Assembly: GCA_002378585.1 (NCBI GenBank)
Contig: DFSJ01000006.1
Coordinates: 4,239-15,923, forward strand
DNA: 11,685 nucleotides
Reading direction: 5' to 3'
Origin: Flavobacteriaceae bacterium UBA3440
GTDB lineage: Bacteria > Bacteroidota > Bacteroidia > Flavobacteriales > Flavobacteriaceae
Positions 1 through 7,034 of the stretch are shown in pieces. Position numbers and translations under genes: made by a program. The notes below the pieces were generated by a model. That model searched no databases, was not told the DNA's origin, and worked only from the letters and a program-made list of their open reading frames with translations. The stretch's first letter is position 1, and each line of letters opens with the position of its first letter.

Positions 1-114
1 CATGTGTACGGAAAAGTGCGTATTGATCGAATCGACCACACGGGGATATTTAACCCACAAATGCGACAATACACGCATTCTTTAAGGGTCATCAAACATA
101 TAGAACGACCATAA
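1..114 (+). CDS. C-terminal end of an unidentified protein (5' end outside window)
   Basis: The frame starting at base 1 is open for 37 codons and ends with TAA at 112-114. The visible tail contains YGKVRIDRID, HTGIFNP and QMRQYTHSLRVIK. It is rich in basic and beta-prone residues and ends shortly after. The stop overlaps the A-tract of a strong hairpin terminator, which is what the 3' end of a real gene looks like and is the main support for calling it coding. I do not recognise the family. The reading frame, not the function, is what can be supported. It converges on the minus-strand TPR gene. Confidence 0.6.
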   Translation, partial: HVYGKVRIDRIDHTGIFNPQMRQYTHSLRVIKHIERP

Positions 115-141
115 AAAAACCCCGCATCGAGCGGGGTTTTT
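113..141. terminator. Bidirectional intrinsic terminator between convergent genes
   Basis: CCCCGC (120-125) pairs perfectly with GCGGGG (131-136) around a 5-base loop (ATCGA). Seven A residues precede the stem (113-119) and five T residues follow it (137-141). The structure therefore reads as a GC stem plus U-tract on either strand. It lies between the end of the plus-strand gene at 114 and the end of the minus-strand TPR gene at 161, so it can stop both transcripts. Confidence 0.9.
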
Positions 142-160
142 ACCTTTAGACAGTGCAATA

Positions 161-1426
161 CTATTGCTCTAGAGCTTCTTGAAGTCTTTTGAAGTTGACA
201 AAATCACCCAAGGCGCCATAGATGTTTTTTAATTGCTCCATCAAGTCTCTGTCACCAACATTGACCTTTAAAGCAGCCTCAAGAACATCTGCTCCTTTTT
301 TAAAGAAACCGTCTTTTTGTTCTTTTAATGCATCGTACTTAGCAATCTCTTTAGCTGAAGAACCGCGGATGCTGTTCATTTGCTCAATCAGACCGTTACC
401 TTCGTTTACGTAGGCAGTTGATAGGTTTAAGTAAGCATTGATATAATTTGGATCAATGTCAATCGCTTTTTGATAGGCAGCACGGGCAGCGTCCATGTCG
501 TTTTGTTCCATGCTGATCACTCCGATGTTGTAGTGAAGATCAGCATTATTAGGATCCAGCTCAATAGCCTCATTCATCAATGATTTAAACATTTCCTTAT
601 CGCCCAGCTTAAAATAAAGATTAGCGTGGTTTAGAATTAAAGAAACATCTTCTGGATTATTTTTACGCGCCTCCACATAAGCATTCATCGCCAAATCATC
701 GTTGCCTTGTTGGGTGTAAATCAAAGCGATGTTTTTGATGATTTCGCTTCTTTTTGAAGGTGTTTTCTCGTCTTTAGGCTCATCATAGGTACCCGCCTTA
801 ACCATCAAGTCACGCTGTGATTGTGGCATATCAACACGTTCTCCAGTTTCTTTATCGCGAGCAGAGTAACGGGTCTCTGAACCATCATAGTTGATGTCCT
901 TAAGTATGTGGTAATACTTTAAGGCAGCATCGTAATCTGTTCCACTGACAGCCGCGCTGGCTGCGTAGTATAGGTAGAGCGTGTCTTTAGGGCTCAAGGT
1001 GTAGCTTTTATACAGCTTACCCGCAGAAACAGCATAATTCCCTGCCTCATTATCTTTGACCGCCGCATTGACTAAATCCACTGAAATCATCGCCATTTTT
1101 TCAGCGATGGCCTCGGTCAATTTAGGCTTTCCAGAAGACTTATCCGTCTCAGCCAATTTGTTATAGGCTTCAATGGCTGAATCAAAATTTCCTTGATCAT
1201 CTGATTTAGCTTTTGCGTAATAAGCATCGGCCAGTGTTTGATAAAAGGTCAACGCGGTTTTTGGGTCAGTGGAAGCTACGGTGTTTGATGCTCCTTCTAG
1301 GGCAGAGATAGCCGTTGCCGCATCTCCAGCTTTCAACGCTTTTTGTGCCGTTTTAATTTCTTCTTTTTGTGCGAAAGCCCAGGTAGATACCCCTAGTGCT
1401 GCCAGCATTAAAAAACTCTTTTTCAT
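161..1426 (-). CDS. Secreted tetratricopeptide-repeat protein downstream of gyrA
   Basis: This 421-residue protein begins with a clear signal peptide: basic MKKS, a hydrophobic core to about residue 17 and a cleavage-like AFAQ at 17-20. It is therefore predicted to be exported to the periplasm. The rest is helical and repetitive. TPR-like helix pairs are visible around 61-94, 227-260, 262-293, 295-328 (with the typical pattern ALxxxPxxxxAYxNL around 321-334) and 329-341, followed by a charged insertion of about 30 residues and a last helical part to the C-terminus. Residues 180-225 are polar, charged and probably a loop. TPR proteins are protein-interaction scaffolds; no catalytic motif is visible. 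It follows gyrA by 26 bp on the same strand, so it probably shares its transcript. The pairing of gyrA with such a gene is, to my recollection, common in Flavobacteriia. The partner and role are unknown. Confidence 0.85.
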   Translation of the reverse strand: MKKSFLMLAALGVSTWAFAQKEEIKTAQKALKAGDAATAISALEGASNTVASTDPKTALTFYQTLADAYYAKAKSDDQGNFDSAIEAYNKLAETDKSSGKPKLTEAIAEKMAMISVDLVNAAVKDNEAGNYAVSAGKLYKSYTLSPKDTLYLYYAASAAVSGTDYDAALKYYHILKDINYDGSETRYSARDKETGERVDMPQSQRDLMVKAGTYDEPKDEKTPSKRSEIIKNIALIYTQQGNDDLAMNAYVEARKNNPEDVSLILNHANLYFKLGDKEMFKSLMNEAIELDPNNADLHYNIGVISMEQNDMDAARAAYQKAIDIDPNYINAYLNLSTAYVNEGNGLIEQMNSIRGSSAKEIAKYDALKEQKDGFFKKGADVLEAALKVNVGDRDLMEQLKNIYGALGDFVNFKRLQEALEQ

Positions 1427-1452
1427 AAATTATCAGTTGTTGTTTTTTTAGT

Positions 1453-3963
1453 TTATTGTGCATCATCGGAGTGCCCCATATCTGGAGTCACTTCAATTTC
1501 ATTGATATCAGCAGCATCAACCTCTTCCTCGCGGACCACTTTGGCCACCGCTGCGATAGAATCATTATCCCTGATATTGATCAGACGAACTCCTTGAGTA
1601 GCGCGTCCCATAACCCGTAAATCATCTACATTGAGGCGAATAGCGATTCCTGACTTGTTGATAATCATCAAATCATCCGTATCATCCACATTTTTGATCG
1701 CTACTAAGAAACCTGTTTTTTCAGTGATTGAGATAGTTTTTACGCCTTTTCCACCTCGATTAGTGATTCTGTAATCTTCTATACTAGAGCGTTTACCGTA
1801 TCCCTTTTCGGATACCACCAAAATATCTTCATCGAAATTGTTGACCGTAACCATGCCGATAACCTCGTCTTGATCGTCAGCCAAAGTAACACCGCGTACA
1901 CCGGAGGCATTTCTTCCCATCGGTCTGGTTTTACTCTCTTCAAATCTAATCGCTTTACCTGAACGCAATCCGATCAACACCTGACTGCTTCCAGTAGTCA
2001 ACTTGGCTTCCATCAACTCATCCCCATCCCTGACGGTAATGGCATTAATCCCATTGACACGTGGTCTAGAGTATGACTCTAAAGAGGTTTTCTTAACAAT
2101 ACCCTGACGGGTGGCCATCATTACATAATGACTGTTTACATAGTCGGTATCTTTTAGGTCTTGTGTGCATATAAAGGCCTTGACCTTGTCGTCTGGGGTG
2201 ATGTTAATCAAATTTTGAATCGCTCTTCCCTTGGATGTTCTGCTTCCTTCAGGAATTTCAAATACGCGCATCCAAAAACATTTTCCGGATTGGGTAAAGA
2301 ACAACATGTATTGGTGGTTGGTACCCACAAATAAATGCTCTAAGAAATCTTCGTTTCTCGTGGAAGAAGCTTTTTGGCCGACCCCACCCCTATTTTGGGT
2401 TTTGTATTCTGAAAGCGGTGTTCTCTTGATGTATCCCGCATGCGAAATAGTGATAACCACTTGCTCATCCGGAATCATGTCCTCCATACTTAAATCACCA
2501 CCTGCATAATTGATCTCAGATCTTCTGGCATCGCCAAAACGATCTTTAACCTCTTGAAGCTCCTCTTTGATAATTTGCATTCTGCGCTCTTTGCGGGCCA
2601 ATATATCTTTAAGGTCTGCAATCGTCTTGATCACCTCTTCATATTCGGCGCGCAATTTATCTTGCTCAAGACCTGTTAGTTGACGCAAACGCATTTCAAC
2701 GATCGCTTTCGACTGAGCCTCGGATAATTTAAATCGCTCCATTAATGCAGCGCGTGCGTCATCAGGATTACTCGCTGCGCGGATGATTTTGATGACTTCA
2801 TCTATATTGTCGGAGGCTATAATCAACCCCTCCAAAATATGCGCGCGTTCTTCTGCTTTTCTGAGTTCAAATTCGGATCTGCGTACCACGACCTCATGCC
2901 TGTGGTCTACAAAATGAACAATCATGTCTTTGATGTTCAACATCTCAGGTCGTCCATTGACCAATGCGATGTTGTTCACGCTAAACGAAGATTGTAACGC
3001 AGAAAATTTATACAGGGTGTTTAAAACTATGTTGGGTACCGCGTCCTTTTTCAGCACAAAAACAATACGCATACCCTTTCGGTCAGATTCATCGCGAATT
3101 GTGGAGATGCCTTCGATTTTCTTTTCGTTGACCATATCGGCGATCTTTTTGATCAGATCAGCCTTGTTTACTTGATAAGGAATTTCGGTAACGATGATGC
3201 ACTCTCTTCCATGGACTTCTTCCATCTCAGCTTTGGCGCGTACAACAACCCTTCCCCTACCTGTTTTAAATGCTTCTATTACGCCATCATAGCCATATAT
3301 AATTCCTCCCGTTGGAAAATCTGGAGCTTTAATATGGGTGATAATTTCTTCGATCTCAATATCGTTGTTGTCAATATAAGCGTGAATGCCATCTACTACC
3401 TCTGTAAGGTTGTGCGGAGGCATATTGGTGGCCATACCTACAGCGATACCGGAAGCTCCGTTAACCAACAGGTTAGGAATACGCGTGGGTAGTACTTTGG
3501 GCTCCTTCAAAGAGTCGTCAAAGTTGAGTTGGTGATCGACTGTGTCTTTGTCGATATCTGCCAACATATCCTCGGCTATACGACGCATACGCGCTTCCGT
3601 ATATCGCATGGCTGCGGGACTATCTCCGTCCACAGAGCCAAAGTTACCTTGACCGTCTACCAACATATAACGCAAGCTCCATTCCTGAGCCATACGCACC
3701 ATGGTATCATAGACCGAACTATCTCCGTGTGGGTGATACTTACCAAGTACTTCCCCGACAATTCTAGCGGATTTTTTGTAAGCGGTGTTTGAACGAACTC
3801 CCAATTCATGCATACCAAATAGCACGCGACGGTGAACTGGTTTTAGCCCATCCCGTACATCGGGAAGTGCTCTTGAGACAATCACAGACATCGAGTAGTC
3901 GATGTAGGCTGATTTCATCTCATCATCAATGTTAATCGGTATTAATTTTTCTCCTTCTGCCAT
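1453..3963 (-). CDS. gyrA: DNA gyrase subunit A
   Basis: GyrA is the DNA cleavage and rejoining subunit of the A2B2 type II topoisomerase that introduces negative supercoils in the cytoplasm. The 836-residue protein has the breakage-reunion domain at about 1-490 and the C-terminal beta-pinwheel at about 495-810. The catalytic tyrosine is Y121 in [10 protein letters not shown], numbered one below E. coli Y122. In the quinolone-determining region ([10 protein letters not shown], 77-86) S82 and D86 correspond to E. coli S83 and D87, so the common resistance substitutions are absent. The pinwheel contains QNRGGVG (523-529) where E. coli has the GyrA box QRRGGKG, and a second similar motif, TNRGGKG, at 734-740. 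The C-terminal tail (811-836) is acidic. The start fits the family N-terminus ([17 protein letters not shown]). The gene is divergent from clpC and leads a probable operon with the TPR gene. Confidence 0.98.
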   Translation of the reverse strand: MAEGEKLIPINIDDEMKSAYIDYSMSVIVSRALPDVRDGLKPVHRRVLFGMHELGVRSNTAYKKSARIVGEVLGKYHPHGDSSVYDTMVRMAQEWSLRYMLVDGQGNFGSVDGDSPAAMRYTEARMRRIAEDMLADIDKDTVDHQLNFDDSLKEPKVLPTRIPNLLVNGASGIAVGMATNMPPHNLTEVVDGIHAYIDNNDIEIEEIITHIKAPDFPTGGIIYGYDGVIEAFKTGRGRVVVRAKAEMEEVHGRECIIVTEIPYQVNKADLIKKIADMVNEKKIEGISTIRDESDRKGMRIVFVLKKDAVPNIVLNTLYKFSALQSSFSVNNIALVNGRPEMLNIKDMIVHFVDHRHEVVVRRSEFELRKAEERAHILEGLIIASDNIDEVIKIIRAASNPDDARAALMERFKLSEAQSKAIVEMRLRQLTGLEQDKLRAEYEEVIKTIADLKDILARKERRMQIIKEELQEVKDRFGDARRSEINYAGGDLSMEDMIPDEQVVITISHAGYIKRTPLSEYKTQNRGGVGQKASSTRNEDFLEHLFVGTNHQYMLFFTQSGKCFWMRVFEIPEGSRTSKGRAIQNLINITPDDKVKAFICTQDLKDTDYVNSHYVMMATRQGIVKKTSLESYSRPRVNGINAITVRDGDELMEAKLTTGSSQVLIGLRSGKAIRFEESKTRPMGRNASGVRGVTLADDQDEVIGMVTVNNFDEDILVVSEKGYGKRSSIEDYRITNRGGKGVKTISITEKTGFLVAIKNVDDTDDLMIINKSGIAIRLNVDDLRVMGRATQGVRLINIRDNDSIAAVAKVVREEEVDAADINEIEVTPDMGHSDDAQ

Positions 3964-4107
3964 ATCAATAAGCGCATTTTGTCACTCTAAAAATGATCAG
4001 GCCAATATACACAAATCCTAGGGTATAGAGCCGCGCATAGCTTGTTTTATTGTAGAATTTATCAACAGAAATATAAAGAGTCATTCACCAAACCACACTG
4101 TCGGTAT

Positions 4108-4126
4108 GGCTGAAGATTTGTCAGCC
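4108..4126. repeat. Inverted repeat between gyrA and clpC
   Basis: GGCTGA (4108-4113) and TCAGCC (4121-4126) form a perfect 6-bp dyad with a 7-base spacer. It lies about 30 bp upstream of the clpC promoter candidate and is not followed by a T-tract, so it is not a terminator for either gene. It could be an operator for a dimeric regulator. A dyad of this size can also occur by chance. Confidence 0.35.
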
Positions 4127-4158
4127 CCTATCCAATGTGCACAACTTAGGCACCATCC

Positions 4159-4186
4159 TTGCTAGAAAAGTGATTGAATATGTTTA
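4159..4186 (+). promoter_or_regulatory. Bacteroidota-type promoter for clpC
   Basis: TTG (4159-4161) is followed after 17 bases by TATGTTTA (4179-4186). This matches the Bacteroidota housekeeping sigma consensus TTG...TAnnTTTG in every defined base but the last, and the spacing lies in the 17-23 range reported for flavobacteria. Transcription would begin near 4193, giving a leader of about 18 bases before the clpC ATG. Confidence 0.6.
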
Positions 4187-4210
4187 ATTTTATCCCAATA
4201 ATACCTGATT

Positions 4211-6751
4211 ATGGACGATAATTTTTCACCAAGGGTCAAAGACGTCATCGCTTACAGCAAAGAAGAAGCACTCAGATTGGGTCACGATTTTATTGGGACT
4301 GAACACTTGATGCTGGGACTTCTCAGAGATGGCAACGGCAAAGCTATATCAATTCTAGAGGCATTGGCCGTAGATCTGGAGCAACTCAGAAAACGGATAG
4401 AAACCCTTAATCCTCCCGTAGAAAGCGCCCAGATCATTCGACAAGATCAAAAAAATCTTCACTTGACTCGTCAAGCAGAACGCGCCCTGAAGACTACTTT
4501 TCTCGAAGCCAAACTCTTTCAGAGCAATTCCATCAATACAGCTCATTTACTGTTGTGTATCCTGAGGAATGAAAATGACCCAACCACCAAACTATTGAAT
4601 AAATTGTTGGTGGACTACGAAGGAGTTAAAGAACAATTTAAGTCGATGATCACCAACGACAGCGACTATGCCGACGAACCCAATGCCTCATTTGATTCTG
4701 ATGCGGACGATCAAGAAAAGGAGAATCCACAGAGCGGAAACGCCTCTGCTACGGCAAAATCGACTTCTAAGTCGAAAACACCTGTGCTTGATAATTTTGG
4801 CAAAGACCTCACCAAAATGGCTGAGGAAAACAAGTTAGATCCCGTGGTTGGTCGCATTAAAGAGATTGAACGCGTATCTCAAATATTGAGTAGACGCAAA
4901 AAAAACAATCCCTTGCTCATCGGAGAACCGGGAGTAGGAAAAAGTGCCATTGCTGAAGGCCTTGCCTTGCGGATCGTTCAGAAAAAAGTTTCTAGGGTAC
5001 TCTACAACAAACGCGTAGTTACTTTGGATCTAGCCTCTTTAGTGGCTGGCACAAAATACCGCGGTCAGTTTGAAGAACGCATGAAGGCGGTAATGAATGA
5101 GGTAGAAAAAAATGATGATATCATCTTGTTTATCGATGAAATTCACACCATTGTTGGTGCTGGTGGGGCCACAGGAAGCCTTGACGCATCGAATATGTTT
5201 AAACCCGCTCTAGCTAGAGGAGAAATTCAATGTATTGGTGCTACTACCCTGGATGAATACCGTCAATACATTGAAAAGGATGGAGCTCTAGAGCGTCGTT
5301 TCCAAAAAGTAATTATTGAACCAACTACTGAAGAGGAAACCATTGAGATTCTTCACAACATTAAATCAAAGTACGAAGATCACCACCAAGTTTCCTACAC
5401 GCCTGAAGCCATACTCGCTTGTGTTCAATTGACCACGAGATACATGAGTGATCGGTTTTTGCCGGACAAAGCCATAGACGCCCTGGATGAGGCAGGATCA
5501 AGGGTGCACATCAATAACATGCATGTACCCAAAGAAGTCATCGACTTGGAAAAACAACTCGAGGCAGTACGCGAAGAGAAAAATGCTGTAGTTAAAAAAC
5601 AGAAATACGAAGAGGCGGCCAAACTCAGAGACGACGAAAAAAAGATCGAGAAAGAACTAGCGATCGCCCAAGAAAGATGGGAAGAAAACGCCAAACTACA
5701 CCGGGAAACAGTTACTGAGGAACACGTGGCCAACGTAGTTTCAATGATGAGTGGTATCCCTGTAACTCGAGTCGCACAAGCAGAAAGCGCCAAGCTGGCT
5801 GAGCTTCCCCAATTGATTCAATCCAAAGTAATCGGACAACCTGACGCGGTAATCAAGGTGGCCAAGGCCATTCAGCGCAACAGAGCAGGTTTAAAAGACC
5901 CCAACAAACCCATTGGTTCCTTCATATTTTTAGGTCAAACTGGTGTAGGAAAAACTCAATTAGCTAAGGTCCTGGCTAGAGAATTATTTGATTCTGAGGA
6001 TTCACTAATCCGGATTGACATGAGTGAGTATATGGAAAAATTTGCCATATCTAGACTCGTGGGGTCACCTCCTGGTTATGTGGGCTATGAAGAAGGCGGT
6101 CAACTAACCGAAAAAGTACGCAGAAAGCCTTATGCCGTGATTTTGTTGGACGAGGTAGAAAAAGCTCACCCGGACGTTTTCAACATGCTGCTTCAAGTTC
6201 TTGACGACGGTTATCTGACGGACAGCTTAGGCCGCAAGATTGATTTTAGAAATACCATCATTATTATGACGTCTAACATCGGATCTCGTCAGCTGAAAGA
6301 TTTTGGATTAGGGGTGGGATTTGGTACGGCCGCTAAGATGGCTCAATCAGGAGATCATGCCAAAGGGGTCATTGAAAATGCCTTGAAAAAAGCTTTTGCG
6401 CCAGAATTTCTCAACAGAATTGACGATGTAGTTGTTTTTAATAGTTTGGAGAAAAACGATATTGAGAAAATCATTGATATTGAATTAGTTAAGCTGATCG
6501 ATCGCATAGAATCTTTAGGCTATCAAATAAAACTAAGCGAGGCCGCTAAAAGCTTTATCGCAGAAAAGGGATTTGATCCTCAGTATGGCGCTAGACCTTT
6601 AAAACGGGCTATTCAAAAATATGTCGAAGATGTTTTGGCAGAGCAAATCATCCTCTCCCAAATGTCCCAAGGCGACGCTATAGCACTTGATTGGCATGAG
6701 GGCGATACTGAATTAAACGTACGTATAGAAAAGGGAACAACCGCTTTGTAA
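4211..6751 (+). CDS. clpC: ATP-dependent Clp protease ATP-binding subunit ClpC (AAA+ unfoldase)
   Basis: ClpC is a hexameric AAA+ unfoldase that feeds proteins into the ClpP protease in the cytoplasm. The 846-residue protein has two Clp-N repeats (about 3-55 and 78-135), then an acidic and Ser/Thr-rich linker (149-190). The first AAA domain has Walker A GEPGVGKS (238-245), Walker B ILFIDE (305-310) and an arginine-finger segment ERRF (361-364). A short middle domain carries a UVR motif (about 463-482, KYEEAAKLRDDEKKIE), which distinguishes ClpC from ClpB and its long coiled coil. The second AAA domain has Walker A GQTGVGKT (575-582), Walker B VILLDE (643-648) and the pore segment GYVG (622-625). 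A VGF tripeptide (702-704) sits where ClpP-binding ClpC proteins have their docking loop, so partnership with ClpP is expected although clpP is not here. The gene appears monocistronic. Confidence 0.97.
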   Translation: MDDNFSPRVKDVIAYSKEEALRLGHDFIGTEHLMLGLLRDGNGKAISILEALAVDLEQLRKRIETLNPPVESAQIIRQDQKNLHLTRQAERALKTTFLEAKLFQSNSINTAHLLLCILRNENDPTTKLLNKLLVDYEGVKEQFKSMITNDSDYADEPNASFDSDADDQEKENPQSGNASATAKSTSKSKTPVLDNFGKDLTKMAEENKLDPVVGRIKEIERVSQILSRRKKNNPLLIGEPGVGKSAIAEGLALRIVQKKVSRVLYNKRVVTLDLASLVAGTKYRGQFEERMKAVMNEVEKNDDIILFIDEIHTIVGAGGATGSLDASNMFKPALARGEIQCIGATTLDEYRQYIEKDGALERRFQKVIIEPTTEEETIEILHNIKSKYEDHHQVSYTPEAILACVQLTTRYMSDRFLPDKAIDALDEAGSRVHINNMHVPKEVIDLEKQLEAVREEKNAVVKKQKYEEAAKLRDDEKKIEKELAIAQERWEENAKLHRETVTEEHVANVVSMMSGIPVTRVAQAESAKLAELPQLIQSKVIGQPDAVIKVAKAIQRNRAGLKDPNKPIGSFIFLGQTGVGKTQLAKVLARELFDSEDSLIRIDMSEYMEKFAISRLVGSPPGYVGYEEGGQLTEKVRRKPYAVILLDEVEKAHPDVFNMLLQVLDDGYLTDSLGRKIDFRNTIIIMTSNIGSRQLKDFGLGVGFGTAAKMAQSGDHAKGVIENALKKAFAPEFLNRIDDVVVFNSLEKNDIEKIIDIELVKLIDRIESLGYQIKLSEAAKSFIAEKGFDPQYGARPLKRAIQKYVEDVLAEQIILSQMSQGDAIALDWHEGDTELNVRIEKGTTAL

Positions 6752-6770
6752 ATACTTAATTATTGGTTTT

Positions 6771-6802
6771 CAACCCTTAGTATTAAGGGTTGTTTAACTT
6801 TT
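6771..6802 (+). terminator. Hairpin terminator after clpC
   Basis: CAACCCTTA (6771-6779) and TAAGGGTTG (6784-6792) form a perfect 9-bp stem with a 4-base loop. It starts 19 bp after the clpC stop and is followed by the T-rich stretch TTTAACTTTT. The U-tract is interrupted, so efficiency may be moderate, and a further run of seven T lies at 6811-6817. It separates clpC from the thr operon. Confidence 0.75.
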
Positions 6803-6866
6803 AATGTCGGTTTTTTTCATATTCACAAAAAATCAGCTAGTCTAGGTACTCCCGTTTGATTTTAAT

Positions 6867-6874
6867 TACATTTG
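6867..6874 (+). promoter_or_regulatory. Putative -7 element of the thr operon promoter
   Basis: TACATTTG is an exact match to the Bacteroidota -7 box TAnnTTTG. Transcription would start near 6880, which places the ATG of the threonine-rich leader frame only about 14 bases into the RNA. No TTG is found at the usual 17-23 base spacing upstream, which lowers confidence. The agreement of position with the leader frame is the supporting argument. Confidence 0.5.
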
Positions 6875-6900
6875 GGCCATATCCATTTGAGTTATGGCCT
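6874..6900. repeat. Dyad overlapping thr promoter and leader start
   Basis: GGCCATA (6875-6881) is the exact reverse complement of TATGGCC (6893-6899), with an 11-base spacer; G6874 and T6900 could add a wobble pair in RNA. The left arm begins on the last base of the -7 box and the right arm contains the leader ATG. If transcription starts near 6880 the left arm is mostly not transcribed, so a DNA-level operator is more plausible than an RNA hairpin. There is no independent support for a regulator. Confidence 0.35.
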
Positions 6901-6977
6901 TTTCCGGCATTTTTACTTTCCCTACAAGTACCTTGACTACAGGTACTACAGCTCCGATGACTACCCCTTGGGGGTAA
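6894..6977 (+). CDS. Threonine-rich leader peptide upstream of thrABC
   Basis: An ATG at 6894 opens a 27-codon frame ending in TAA at 6975-6977. An in-frame TGA at 6888-6890 makes this ATG the first possible start. The peptide begins MAFSGIFTFP, continues TSTLTTGTTA and ends PMTTPWG. Nine of 27 residues are threonine (positions 8, 11, 13, 15, 16, 18, 19, 23, 24), written with ACT, ACA and ACC codons. This resembles E. coli thrL, whose short Thr/Ile-rich peptide senses charged tRNA and controls thrABC by attenuation, although isoleucine is nearly absent here. The frame lies 57 bp before thrA, just after a perfect -7 box, and two hairpins overlap it. The likely role is in cis, through ribosome stalling at threonine codons, not as a stable protein. 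The threonine content and location are seen directly; the regulatory role is inferred. Confidence 0.72.
   Translation: MAFSGIFTFPTSTLTTGTTAPMTTPWG
6927..6947 (+). promoter_or_regulatory. Leader hairpin 1, within the threonine codons
   Basis: AGTACCT (6927-6933) and AGGTACT (6941-6947) form a perfect 7-bp stem with a 7-base loop. The stem and loop span leader codons for Ser-Thr-Leu-Thr-Thr-Gly-Thr, so a ribosome held at these codons would melt it. No T-tract follows, so it is not a terminator by itself. Confidence 0.55.
6962..6976 (+). promoter_or_regulatory. Leader hairpin 2, over the leader stop codon
   Basis: TACCCC (6962-6967) and GGGGTA (6971-6976) form a perfect, GC-rich 6-bp stem with a 3-base loop. 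It includes the last threonine codons, the Trp and Gly codons and two bases of the TAA stop. A U-rich stretch (TATATTTT, 6981-6988) begins 4 bases after the stem, so it is a weak terminator-like candidate. A ribosome reaching the stop codon would cover it. Confidence 0.5.
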
Positions 6978-7034
6978 CGCTATATTTTCCTCGGACCTTA
7001 CTTTATTACTTACTCATCTTTATCCCATATCAAC
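6978..7034 (+). other. Spacer between leader frame and thrA
   Basis: These 57 bases are T-rich and contain no strong hairpin or Shine-Dalgarno sequence that I can find. A short possible pairing links TCCGA (6953-6957), in the leader, with TCGGA (6991-6995) in this spacer. The classical terminator of a proteobacterial-type attenuator, a GC stem with a clean run of T in this spacer, is not visible. Confidence 0.5.

Larger units (their letters stand above)
3964..4210. promoter_or_regulatory. Divergent gyrA-clpC intergenic region
   Basis: These 247 bp separate two divergent start codons and must carry the promoters of both. No convincing open frame or RNA gene is visible. Besides the clpC promoter candidate there is a 19-bp dyad (4108-4126) and an 8-bp palindrome TGTGCACA (4136-4143). 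For gyrA the best -7-like element I find on the minus strand is TATATTTC (4075-4068), one base off TAnnTTTG. It has no well-spaced TTG upstream, so the gyrA promoter is not assigned. Confidence 0.6.

Noticed and set aside
3706..3723. Possible quinolone-resistance change in GyrA
   Set aside because: The residues equivalent to E. coli S83 and D87 are Ser82 and Asp86, the sensitive-type residues. The Ser at the position of Ala84 is not a standard resistance mark.
3172..3792. Two plus-strand open frames inside gyrA
   Set aside because: They lie over the breakage-reunion domain, which is intact in the minus-strand frame, and their translations show no recognisable motif.
3964..4210. CIRCE element for HrcA control of clpC
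   Set aside because: No TTAGCACTC-N9-GAGTGCTAA or close variant is present in the intergenic region.
5425..5793. Open frame of 122 codons on the minus strand inside clpC
   Set aside because: It is fully antisense to the middle domain of a well-conserved clpC. Its Ser- and Phe-rich composition is what the complement of Glu/Lys-rich coding sequence gives, and no start context or homology is recognisable.
6752..7034. Riboswitch of a known class upstream of thrA, such as a lysine or SAM type
   Set aside because: The predicted transcript has only about 155 bases before thrA, and I see no multi-stem aptamer core. The Thr-rich frame explains the region better.
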